Shown piece by piece: positions 1 to 5,295 of a DNA stretch of 5,307 nucleotides. The DNA lies in NCBI GenBank assembly GCA_022574265.1, contig JACZSI010000125.1:1-5307 (forward strand). The letters run 5' to 3'. A program made the position numbers and the translations under genes. Each line of letters starts with the position of its first letter. Position 1 is the stretch's first letter. The DNA is from Chloroflexota bacterium. GTDB lineage: Bacteria > Chloroflexota > Dehalococcoidia > Lucifugimonadales > Australimonadaceae. Below the pieces are notes generated by a model, which was not told the DNA's origin, did not search any database, and was given only the letters and a program-made list of their open reading frames with translations.

Positions 1-765
1 GCCTACGGGTCCAAGGGCGGCTTCGACTCGCTCGCCGAGGCCTTCGGCGACATGCTGCCCCACGTCCACGCGATCGAGACGGGGCTATCGAGCGACCCGT
101 CGATGAACTGGCGCGTGCCGGAGCTCGACGGCATGAGCATCGTGTCGTTCTCGGACGCGCACTCGCCCTCGCGCATGGGCCGCGAGCTGACGGTGTTCGA
201 GGGCGAGCCGTCCTACGACGGTCTGCGCGCGGCGCTCGCGGACGGCGCGATCGCCTACACCGTCGAGTTCCATCCAGAGGAGGGCAAGTACCACTACGAC
301 GGGCACCGCAAGTGCGGCGTGTGCCAGCATCCCGCGACGACGTTGGAGACCGGCGACCGCTGTCCGGTCTGTGGCCGCAAGATGACGCTGGGCGTGCTGC
401 ACCGCATGGAGGCGCTCGCAGGCCGCCCCGCCGCCGTCGAGCGGCGCGCGGACGGCATGCTCTCGGACCCGAGCGGCGTGCGCCCGCCCTTCCGGCGGCT
501 CGTGGGGCTCGAAACGGTGATCGCCGAGGCGATGGGCCACGGGCGCAACACGAAGGGCGTGCAGCAGACCTACCAGCAGCTCGTGGAGAGCGTCGGCAAC
601 GAGCTCCACGTGCTGAGCGCGGCGCCGATCGAAGCGATAGCATCCGTCGCCGGCGAGCGCGTGGCGGAGGGCGTGGCGCGCTCCCGCGCGGGCGACGTCG
701 CGGTCTCGCCCGGCTACGACGGCGTCTATGGCACCGTGCGGCTGTGGGAGGCTGAGCACGTATAG
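1..765 (+). CDS. Endonuclease Q-like PHP-family DNA repair nuclease (C-terminal part, 5' end cut by window)
   Basis: The reading frame is open from base 1 and ends at TAG 763-765, so the true start lies upstream; an internal ATG at 52 is not the start. What remains (254 residues) matches the C-terminal part of the EndoQ family, about 400 residues long and often mislabelled as a UvrD-like helicase. Visible family marks, numbered from base 1: SDAHSP at residues 51-56 (PHP metal site), the HPEEGKYHYDGHRKCGV block (about residues 91-107), a zinc site of Cys105, Cys108, Cys121 and Cys124 (two CxxC pairs), a GVLHRME segment just after it, and the C-terminal PGYDGVYG block. From the family, EndoQ cuts DNA 5' of deaminated bases such as uracil and hypoxanthine and works in the cytoplasm with repair partners; that activity here is inferred. 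The N-terminal metal ligands lie outside the window. The next gene follows after 25 nt. Confidence 0.85.
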   Translation, partial: AYGSKGGFDSLAEAFGDMLPHVHAIETGLSSDPSMNWRVPELDGMSIVSFSDAHSPSRMGRELTVFEGEPSYDGLRAALADGAIAYTVEFHPEEGKYHYDGHRKCGVCQHPATTLETGDRCPVCGRKMTLGVLHRMEALAGRPAAVERRADGMLSDPSGVRPPFRRLVGLETVIAEAMGHGRNTKGVQQTYQQLVESVGNELHVLSAAPIEAIASVAGERVAEGVARSRAGDVAVSPGYDGVYGTVRLWEAEHV

Positions 766-766
766 T
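761..766 (+). promoter_or_regulatory. Possible -10 box (TATAGT) ahead of the arsM-like gene
   Basis: TATAGT matches the sigma70 -10 consensus at five of six positions and stands 24 nt before the ATG at 791. It overlaps the stop codon of the upstream nuclease gene. No good -35 hexamer is seen 16-18 nt upstream (that stretch is inside the nuclease coding sequence and reads GC-rich). It could give the methyltransferase its own start in addition to read-through, or be chance. Confidence 0.25.
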
Positions 767-790
767 GAAGCTGGTCCGCCCGGGAGCAGC

Positions 791-1495
791 ATGACGCAGT
801 CCACCGAGCAGCTGAAGGACGAGATCTCCCGTCACTACGCGGCGCAGCTCGCGCAGGCCGAGAGCTGCTGCGACGAGGGTATCTATCCGGTCGAGGTGCT
901 GAGCCGCATGCCGGAGGGCGTCGTCAGCTTCGGCTGCGGCAACCCGGTGGCGCTGGCCAGCATGCGGCCGGGCGAGCGGGTGCTCGACCTCGGCAGCGGT
1001 GCCGGACTGGACTGCTTCCTGGCCGCGCGCCAGGTCGGACCAGAGGGCTCGGTCGTCGGCGTCGACTTCACGCCGGACATGATCGAGCGCGCCACGGCCA
1101 ACGCGCGCAAGCTCCATCTCGCCAACGTCTCGTTCCGCCGGGGCGACATCGAGGCGCTGCCGTTCGAGGACGCGTCGTTCGACGTCGTGATGTCGAACTG
1201 CGTGGTCAACCTCGCGCCCGACAAGGACGCGGTGTTCCGCGAGGCCTTCCGCGTGCTCGCACCCGGCGGGCGCGTGATGGTCTCGGACATCCTGCTGACG
1301 CGCTCGGCGACGGAGGCCGAGATGGCGGACTTCGCCCTGCTCTCCGGCTGCATCTCCGGCTCGCTGCCGACGGACGAGTACCTCGGCAAGCTGACGGCGG
1401 CGGGCTTCACCGGCGTGCGCGTGGACACCGAGCACGAGCCCGAGGCGGGCACGTTCTGGTACAGCGGGGCCGTCTCGGCAACGAAGCCCGCCTGA
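791..1495 (+). CDS. arsM: ArsM-like arsenite S-adenosylmethionine methyltransferase (short form)
   Basis: Class I SAM-dependent methyltransferase, 234 residues. The SAM-binding motif I is VLDLGSGAG (64-72), followed by the acidic GVD (90-92), the GDIEALPF segment (118-125) and the post-motif LAPGGRVMVSDI (156-167). Three cysteines in ArsM family positions are all present: Cys49 in SFGCGNPVALAS, Cys137 in SNCVVNL, Cys187 in SGCISGS; extra cysteines at 26-27 may match the fourth found in some members. ArsM uses these thiols to bind As(III) and methylates it to methylated, partly volatile arsenicals in the cytosol. The protein is shorter than common bacterial ArsM (about 270-290 residues), the missing part being C-terminal. 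I chose ATG 791 because GGGAG (782-786) sits just ahead; an in-frame ATG at 728 would overlap the nuclease gene by 38 nt and add an unlike tail. No arsR or arsenic pump is nearby. A related methyltransferase with another substrate is possible. Confidence 0.83.
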   Translation: MTQSTEQLKDEISRHYAAQLAQAESCCDEGIYPVEVLSRMPEGVVSFGCGNPVALASMRPGERVLDLGSGAGLDCFLAARQVGPEGSVVGVDFTPDMIERATANARKLHLANVSFRRGDIEALPFEDASFDVVMSNCVVNLAPDKDAVFREAFRVLAPGGRVMVSDILLTRSATEAEMADFALLSGCISGSLPTDEYLGKLTAAGFTGVRVDTEHEPEAGTFWYSGAVSATKPA

Positions 1496-1539
1496 CTTGC
1501 CTCACGCGCGCTGCCCGTCCGTGGGGAAGCAGCCCACCC

Positions 1540-1570
1540 CGCTCGTCCTGAGGCACTCGAAGGATGAGCG
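1540..1570. repeat. Palindromic dispersed repeat, short variant (hairpin)
   Basis: Ten-base-pair stem (1540-1549 with 1561-1570, one G-T pair) around an 11-nt loop, 45 nt after the arsM-like stop. Bases 1541-1562 are an inverted copy of 1642-1663 (19 of 22 identical), so this is a shorter member of the same repeat family as the neighbouring element. No T-run follows, so it is not a textbook terminator, although it lies between convergent genes and may slow polymerase. Confidence 0.65.
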
Positions 1571-1607
1571 AAGGCTTGCCGAGGCCGGGCCGCTGTCTGT
1601 GCGAGGG

Positions 1608-1666
1608 CTCGTTCGTACCCTTCGACGAAGCTCAGGACAGGCTTCGAGAGCCTCAGCACGAACGGG
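1608..1666. repeat. Palindromic dispersed repeat, long variant (branched stem)
   Basis: The outer stem pairs 1608-1616 with 1658-1666 (nine pairs, one wobble). Inside, 1626-1631 pairs with 1641-1646 (CGAAGC/GCTTCG) around a 9-nt loop. The core 1618-1642 recurs at 5167-5190 in the same orientation with 22 of 25 aligned positions identical. Such CTTCGxxxAAGCTCAGG palindromes occur in intergenic DNA of many GC-rich uncultured bacteria and produce false peptides like LSLSKG or PELVEG when translated. The element lies in a convergent intergenic region with the shorter inverted copy at 1540-1570. Confidence 0.75.
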
Positions 1667-1683
1667 ATGGGACGGCTCTCGCC

Positions 1684-1709
1684 AGGCCGCGGGGCCCTAG
1701 GCCGCGGGG
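1684..1709. repeat. Short direct repeat/hairpin over the VOC stop codon
   Basis: AGGCCGCGGGG occurs at 1684-1694 and again at 1699-1709, a 15-nt step. The two CCGCGG cores (1687-1692 and 1702-1707) also pair as a 6-bp stem around a 9-nt loop that contains the minus-strand stop codon (1697-1699). It could help end transcription of the VOC gene, but there is no T-run and the region is very GC-rich, so chance is possible. Confidence 0.35.
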
Positions 1710-2224
1710 GTCGGCGCGCGCTGCTCCGCGAGCGCCGGCACGGGGTCGGGGTCGCCGAAGATGAATGCGTCGTCGAGGTCCGGCTCTTCGGCGAGCGTCG
1801 GGTCCTTCACCCAGTAGCTCGCCTCGAGCGCGATGCCGTTCACCGGGTCGGTGAAGTAGATCGACTGGATGACCTGGTGATCGACCACGTGCGTGACTTC
1901 GATGTCGTGGCCGCGGATCTGCTTCTGGAGCGAGAGCAGCGTCTCCTCGTCCGGCACGTCGAAGGAGAGGTGGTCGAACTGCCACCGCCCCTTGGCGGGC
2001 AGGCCCGCGGGCTTATGGAACTTCTCGACCATGCCTGGCCACTCGAAGAAGGCCAGCGTCGAGTGCTCCCCGATCTTGAAGAAGTAGTGCCGGTACGGGT
2101 AGCTCCCCGGCTTGTTGCCGGTCGTGGAGACCACGGGGAACCCCAAGACGTCGCGGTAGAACCGCACGGTTGCGTCCATGTCGCCGGTCACCATGGCCAG
2201 GTGGTTGATCCCTCGGATGTGCAT
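1697..2224 (-). CDS. VOC-superfamily protein (glyoxalase / extradiol dioxygenase fold)
   Basis: 175 residues, on the opposite strand to the other genes. The N-terminal IRGINHLAM (3-11) and the spacing MDATVRFYRDVLGFPVV (16-32) are the classic first beta-alpha-beta half of the vicinal oxygen chelate fold; the second half starts at FDHLSFDV (83-90) and ends at GIALEASYW (130-138). Likely metal ligands are His8, His85 and Glu134, with Glu61 (FFEWPGM) as a possible fourth. VOC enzymes bind a divalent metal and act on small organic substrates by isomerisation, ring cleavage, epimerisation or sequestration; the reaction here cannot be told from sequence. Residues 139-175 form an acidic, proline- and alanine-rich tail that is probably flexible. 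ATG at 2224 is supported by GAGGGAG (complement of 2235-2241) 10 nt upstream. It is transcribed divergently from the small protein gene and converges on the arsM-like gene. Confidence 0.9.
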   Translation of the reverse strand: MHIRGINHLAMVTGDMDATVRFYRDVLGFPVVSTTGNKPGSYPYRHYFFKIGEHSTLAFFEWPGMVEKFHKPAGLPAKGRWQFDHLSFDVPDEETLLSLQKQIRGHDIEVTHVVDHQVIQSIYFTDPVNGIALEASYWVKDPTLAEEPDLDDAFIFGDPDPVPALAEQRAPTPAA

Positions 2225-2259
2225 GATCCGTTCACTCCCTCGTGGTGGCGTCTCGGACG

Positions 2260-2289
2260 ATTGTCCGTTTGCCTTACGGTGCGCGTCAA
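2260..2289 (-). promoter_or_regulatory. Putative sigma70-type promoter of the VOC gene
   Basis: On the minus strand TTGACG (complement of 2284-2289, five of six to the -35 consensus) is followed after 18 nt by GACAAT (complement of 2260-2265, four of six to the -10 consensus). This would start transcription near 2253 and leave a leader of about 30 nt before the VOC ATG at 2224, with the ribosome binding site inside it. Spacing and position fit well; the -10 is weak. Confidence 0.42.
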
Positions 2290-2446
2290 GGCCCCGAAGG
2301 TGCGGGGCTCGCGCGTGCTGCCAGCCGGGTGGCGAAAGGAGCCATCATCGGGCATGATGCTACGCGCTCGTGCGGCGGACCGGCCTCGGGCTTTCCACCG
2401 GCGGCAAGCGGACGTGTTCCGAGCCTTTTGCGTAAGGACAGATGCT

Positions 2447-2695
2447 ATGGAAGACACCATCACCATGGATGACATGGCCACCGTGTACGAGCTCACCGAC
2501 GCCTTGGGCATCGACCGGGAGGCCATCAACGTCGAGCTCACGAAGGAGGACCCGGGCTCCTGGGGCAAGGGCGACGGTGGCATGATGAAGCGTGAGGTGA
2601 TCGCGATCACCCTGCCGCTGACGCAACCGCTCGATGCGTGGCTGCCGACGCTGAAGCAGGGGCTCGAAGCGCTGCTCGCGCCGCGGGCGGACTGA
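2447..2695 (+). CDS. Small acidic protein of unknown family (82 aa)
   Basis: I do not recognise this protein. From ATG 2447 it has 82 residues, 16 acidic against 7 basic, no cysteine, no signal peptide and no membrane segment. The N-terminal half (residues 9-35) looks helical and acidic; a glycine-rich turn follows (GKGDGG, 40-45), then a hydrophobic strand-like VIAITLPL (51-58) and a likely C-terminal helix (62-78). The start is chosen because AAGGA (2434-2438) lies 8 nt ahead. An in-frame ATG at 2354 with AAAGGAG at 2335-2341 would add 31 arginine-rich residues and is less likely. The stop is only 10 nt before the start of the O-methyltransferase gene, so the two are probably co-translated. 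The codon pattern is G/C-rich at third positions like the neighbours, supporting a real gene. It could be a small partner or regulatory protein, but that is a guess. Confidence 0.62.
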   Translation: MEDTITMDDMATVYELTDALGIDREAINVELTKEDPGSWGKGDGGMMKREVIAITLPLTQPLDAWLPTLKQGLEALLAPRAD

Positions 2696-2705
2696 GCGGC
2701 GCGCT

Positions 2706-3635
2706 TTGGACGAAGCGGCGGCGCGGAGCAAGCGCCTCGATCCAGCCGACGACCGCCCCGCCGCCGCGCTCGGCGTGGCGGTCCGGCTCGGGCTGTTCTC
2801 GGCCTTGGCCGGAGGGCGCGGGACCGCGGCCCAGCTAGCGGCGGTGGTCGGCGCCGACGAAGGAGCGCTGGAGGTGCTCGCCGACGCCCTCGTGTCGGTC
2901 GGGCTGCTGGAGAAGGACGCCGCCCACTACGCCAACGCGGAGCAGGCCGCTGCGGGGCGCGTGGCCGCGGGGCGGCCGCGGGGGCTCGAGGCCCGGTTGC
3001 TGCGGGCCGTCCGCGAGGGACCGCGGCCGGCGCTCCGCGCGGCCCTGCCGCGGGCGCTCAGCCGGGCTCTGTACCGCGATGCGCAGGTGCTCGGGCAACG
3101 TCTCGCTCAGAGTCTCGATCTCACTCGCTCACGGCACTTGCTCGACGTCGGTGGGGGACTTGGAGGATACGCGGCGGCGTTCTGCGACGCGTGGCCCGAG
3201 CTGAGCGTGACGGTCTTCGACCTGCCGGGGGTCGTGCGGGAGGGCCGTCGGCTGGCCGGCCCACGATTGGAGTTCGTGAGCGGGGATTTCCTCCGGGACC
3301 CGCTCCCGCGCGGGTGCGACGTCGTGCTGGCGTCTGACATCCTGCACGGGCAGCGGGCGCCCGACGCGGCGCGGCTGGTGCGCGCGCTGCACGATGCGCT
3401 GGAGCCGGGCGGCCTGCTGGTGCTGCGCGACGTGCTGATGGACGGGGACCGGACGGGCCCGCGCTGGGCCGCGCTGTTCTCGCTGACGCTGCTCGCGACG
3501 TCGGGGAGCCGCTGCTATGCGGAGGACGAGGTCCGCGGATGGCTGGCCGAGGCGGGGTTCGTGGACGTGCGCGAGGCCGCCGTTGAGACGGAGCCGTGGG
3601 ACCCGAACCGGGTGCTGCTCGCCATGAAGGGGTAG
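2706..3635 (+). CDS. SAM-dependent O-methyltransferase, COMT-like (methyltransferase family 2)
   Basis: 309 residues in the two-part layout of family 2 O-methyltransferases. Residues about 15-80 form a winged-helix dimerisation domain (AVRLGLFSALAGG, 25-37, then LEVLADALVSVGLLEK, 55-70, which normally shapes the substrate pocket). The catalytic domain has the SAM motif LLDVGGGLGG (145-154), acidic Asp172 in FDLPGV, the GDFLRDPLP block (193-201), and ILHG with His214 at the catalytic base position of plant-type O-methyltransferases, then LEPGGLLVLRDVL. It should transfer a methyl group to a hydroxyl of a small aromatic or polyketide-like compound in the cytosol; the substrate is unknown. The start is TTG 2706, with only a weak GAGCGG ahead; translation is probably coupled to the small gene ending at 2695. 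The next in-frame start (GTG 2775) would remove part of the first helix. The stretch 80-125 is alanine/arginine-rich and diverged. An MFS transporter follows after 37 nt. Confidence 0.85.
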   Translation: MDEAAARSKRLDPADDRPAAALGVAVRLGLFSALAGGRGTAAQLAAVVGADEGALEVLADALVSVGLLEKDAAHYANAEQAAAGRVAAGRPRGLEARLLRAVREGPRPALRAALPRALSRALYRDAQVLGQRLAQSLDLTRSRHLLDVGGGLGGYAAAFCDAWPELSVTVFDLPGVVREGRRLAGPRLEFVSGDFLRDPLPRGCDVVLASDILHGQRAPDAARLVRALHDALEPGGLLVLRDVLMDGDRTGPRWAALFSLTLLATSGSRCYAEDEVRGWLAEAGFVDVREAAVETEPWDPNRVLLAMKG

Positions 3636-3651
3636 GCGCTGACGCGCGCCG

Positions 3652-3660
3652 TGGTATCGT
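3652..3660 (+). promoter_or_regulatory. Possible extended -10 element before the MFS gene
   Basis: TGGTATCGT fits the extended -10 pattern TGnTATnnT, with the hexamer at 3655-3660, 12 nt before the MFS ATG at 3673. No -35 is evident, which extended -10 promoters can tolerate. A start point near 3667 would make an almost leaderless message, consistent with the absence of a clear Shine-Dalgarno sequence before this ATG. The gene may instead, or also, be read from the upstream methyltransferase transcript. Confidence 0.33.
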
Positions 3661-3672
3661 CGCGGTCAGCCC

Positions 3673-4968
3673 ATGGCCGATCGACCCAACCTCATCCAGC
3701 CCAGGATCTCGCGGTTCTGGCCGTTCCCGCGCGTCTACTACGGGTGGGCCGTGCTGGTCGCGGGGGTGTTGAGCTCGTTCGCGACGGTGGCCACCCAGGG
3801 GCCGATCATGGGGGTCTTCTTCCGGCCGATCCAGGAGGAGCTGGAGTGGTCGGCGCTGACGCTCACCATCGGGTTCGTGACCGGGACGGTCGCCGGTAGC
3901 CTGATTTCGCCCTGGGTCGGGCGGCGGCTCGACCGCCGCGGCGGGCGCCTCGTCATCGTCGCCGCGGGGGTCGTCATCGCGCTCAGCATGGTGGGGCTTT
4001 CGGTGATGAGCGAGCCGTGGCACTTCTGGCTCTTCTTCGGCGCGGCGCGCGGCGCGGCTGTCGGCGGCGTGGCGCTCGGGATGATGGTGGGGCTCGCCTC
4101 GTGGCACGTGCGGCGGCGAGGGCGGGTGATCGGGATGATCGGGACGGGTCAGCGTGCCGGTCAGGCGCTGCTCCCGCTGCCCATCCTGGCCATCATGCTC
4201 GCGCTCAGCTGGCGCGAAGCGTGGCTCGCGCTGGCCGTGGTGGTGGTCCTGCTGCTCATCATCCCATCAGGGCTGCTGGTCAGGCGCAGGCCGGAGGACT
4301 ACGGCCTCCTGCCCGACGGCGATCCGCCGGCCGGTGAGCTGGCCGAGGGGGAACAGCTCGGGGACCGCGTCGAGGAGACGTGGACGCTCGCCGAGGCGAA
4401 GCGCACGCGGACGCTCTGGGCGCTGATGGTGGCGCAGGCGAGCGTCGTCTTGAGTGTGAATGCGGTGAACCTGCACATCACGGCGAACTTCCAGGACAAG
4501 ATGGCCGTGGAGCAGGCGGTGGCGGCGGTGGCTATCTTCGCGACGGCGGCCGCGCTCTCGACGCTCCCCTGGGGGTTCGCGCTCGAGCGCGTCCACGTCC
4601 GGTACGTGGGGCTGACGGCGGTGGGGCTGCTGTTCGCGGCGATGCTGATCGCGGTCCGTGCCGACACCTTCGCGGGTGCCGTTACCTTCGCGGTGACGTA
4701 CGGGCTCGGCCTGGGCGCGTGGACGGTGACGAGCCGGATGCTGTTCGCGAACTACTTCGGGCGCCGGTCGTTCGGCTCGATCCGCGGCTTCGCGGCGCCC
4801 ATCATGGTCGTCGTCAATCCGGCGGGGCCGCTGTTCGCGGCGTACGTGCGCGATGCCACCGGCAGCTACTCGATCGCGTTCGTCGTGTTCGCCGTCGTGT
4901 TCGCGGTCGCGTTCGCCGCTTTCCTCGTCGCGGTGCCGGTCCGCAAGCGCGCGGGAGGGATGTCTTAG
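3673..4968 (+). CDS. MFS transporter, oxalate/formate antiporter or monocarboxylate-type
   Basis: 431 residues with two bundles of six predicted membrane helices, the usual length for the major facilitator superfamily. Helix 1 opens with YYGWAVLVAG (22-31), typical of the OFA/monocarboxylate group. The motif A loop between helices 2 and 3 is GRRLDRRGGR (83-92). Helices 1-6 fall at about 22-41, 61-82, 93-112, 117-142, 152-176 and 182-203. A cytoplasmic loop with RRRPEDYGLLPDG (204-216) and an acidic stretch (222-241) follows, then helices 7-12 (about 248-270, 282-303, 310-328, 333-355, 370-390, 399-421). NYFGRRSFGSIRG (360-372) and the GPLFAAYVRDATGSYSIAF block (385-403) are also typical of this subgroup. 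These are secondary carriers of small organic anions in the inner membrane; direction and substrate cannot be told. ATG 3673 has no clear Shine-Dalgarno. It follows the O-methyltransferase by 37 nt on the same strand, so it may move that enzyme's substrate or product. Confidence 0.9.
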   Translation: MADRPNLIQPRISRFWPFPRVYYGWAVLVAGVLSSFATVATQGPIMGVFFRPIQEELEWSALTLTIGFVTGTVAGSLISPWVGRRLDRRGGRLVIVAAGVVIALSMVGLSVMSEPWHFWLFFGAARGAAVGGVALGMMVGLASWHVRRRGRVIGMIGTGQRAGQALLPLPILAIMLALSWREAWLALAVVVVLLLIIPSGLLVRRRPEDYGLLPDGDPPAGELAEGEQLGDRVEETWTLAEAKRTRTLWALMVAQASVVLSVNAVNLHITANFQDKMAVEQAVAAVAIFATAAALSTLPWGFALERVHVRYVGLTAVGLLFAAMLIAVRADTFAGAVTFAVTYGLGLGAWTVTSRMLFANYFGRRSFGSIRGFAAPIMVVVNPAGPLFAAYVRDATGSYSIAFVVFAVVFAVAFAAFLVAVPVRKRAGGMS

Positions 4969-5103
4969 CGACCGCGCCCACGCTCAGTCTGGGGGCCCCT
5001 CAACTCGATCCTCTCCACGGTGGGGGCGAGGGGCTTTGCCTCAAAACCTCCGCCCCGCTCCCGTAACGTCGGTGCCCCACGACCGTTTCGACCATCCCCC
5101 CGT

Positions 5104-5127
5104 CCCCCTTCCTCGCCAGGAAGGGGG
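5104..5127. repeat. Perfect 10-bp hairpin with CGCC tetraloop
   Basis: Bases 5104-5113 (CCCCCTTCCT) pair without mismatch with 5118-5127 (AGGAAGGGGG), leaving a four-base loop. It is the most stable single hairpin in the window. On the plus strand it is followed by TGATAAAGCC, not by a T-run, so it is not a standard intrinsic terminator, although it might still act on the MFS transcript. C/G-run hairpins like this are often found as dispersed intergenic repeats. Confidence 0.6.
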
Positions 5128-5141
5128 TGATAAAGCCAAAT

Positions 5142-5158
5142 ACGGGGGACACCCCCGT
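5142..5158. repeat. Perfect 7-bp hairpin with ACA loop
   Basis: ACGGGGG (5142-5148) pairs with CCCCCGT (5152-5158) around a three-base loop. It stands 14 nt after the stronger hairpin at 5104-5127 and just before the dispersed repeat core, as part of the hairpin cluster in the possible element. Confidence 0.5.
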
Positions 5159-5160
5159 GC

Positions 5161-5206
5161 CCCCGGCCCTTCGGCAAGCTCAGGGCAGGCGCCGGGGCTT
5201 CGCCCC
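5161..5206. repeat. Dispersed palindromic repeat, second copy, with overlapping hairpins
   Basis: The core at 5167-5190 matches 1618-1642 (22 of 25 aligned positions, one gap, same orientation). Here it is framed by a different stem, CCCCGGC (5161-5167) with GCCGGGG (5191-5197). The right arm can instead fold with 5202-5206 as GGGGC-TTC-GCCCC (5194-5206), giving two mutually exclusive structures. The shared core inside different outer stems suggests a modular repeat. Confidence 0.65.
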
Positions 5207-5295
5207 TCTGCACACCCTGTCCGGTGGACGAAAAGGGGCTTTTGAGGCAAGGCCGGGGCGAGGAGGGGGGAAGGGCGTCCGGGGGCTCGTCCGTG

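Larger units (their letters stand above)
5032..5254. mobile_element. Possible MITE-like non-autonomous element (223 bp)
   Basis: GGCTTTGCCTCAAAA at 5032-5046 and TTTTGAGGCAAGGCC at 5240-5254 are inverted repeats matching at 14 of 15 positions. Directly outside both arms stands the same 9-mer in the same orientation, GGGGCGAGG (5023-5031 and 5255-5263), as a target-site duplication would look. The interior (193 nt) codes for nothing credible and is full of hairpins, as in miniature inverted-repeat elements. Against this, the surroundings are G-rich, so the 9-mer match is less surprising, and the arms may be two opposite copies of a dispersed repeat unit. I do not recognise the ends as those of a named insertion sequence family. 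Confidence 0.4.

Noticed and set aside
728..790. Earlier ATG for the arsM-like gene
   Set aside because: It would overlap the nuclease gene and add 21 residues without family similarity; ATG 791 has a ribosome binding site.
85..804. 239-residue minus-strand frame opposite the nuclease gene
   Set aside because: Its translation is rich in Arg, Ala and His with no motif, while the plus strand carries clear EndoQ motifs. Long antisense frames are normal in GC-rich DNA.
883..1659. 258-residue minus-strand frame opposite the arsM-like gene
   Set aside because: Ser/Thr/Arg-rich shadow of arsM; its first residues come from translating the palindromic repeat (LSKPVLSFVEG type artefact).
1540..1666. 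CRISPR array
   Set aside because: Only two related palindromes in opposite orientation with unequal lengths; no regular spacing and no cas gene.
1497..1764. Two small plus-strand frames (66-67 aa) in the convergent intergenic region
   Set aside because: They are read through the palindromic repeats and run into the end of the VOC gene antisense; translations are Arg/Ala/Gly-rich and match repeat artefacts.
1667..2446. Long plus-strand extension upstream of the 82-aa protein, which would make a 342-residue protein
   Set aside because: The added part runs antisense through the VOC gene, which has clear family motifs and its own promoter and ribosome binding site.
2225..2446. Riboswitch or tRNA in the divergent intergenic region
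   Set aside because: No cloverleaf, T-loop or known aptamer pattern could be seen; apart from the promoter for the VOC gene and ribosome binding sites, nothing stands out.
3121..4107. 328-residue minus-strand frame across the O-methyltransferase and MFS genes
   Set aside because: Low-complexity Pro/Arg/Ala composition, spans two well-supported genes, and shows no domain.
5104..5127. Intrinsic terminator of the MFS gene
   Set aside because: The stem is strong but no T-run follows on either strand, and it lies 136 nt from the stop inside a repeat-rich stretch.
4965..5250. Minus-strand frames of 69-82 aa at the right end
   Set aside because: They translate repeats (LSLPKG, CPELAEG) and low-complexity G/C-runs; no start or codon support.
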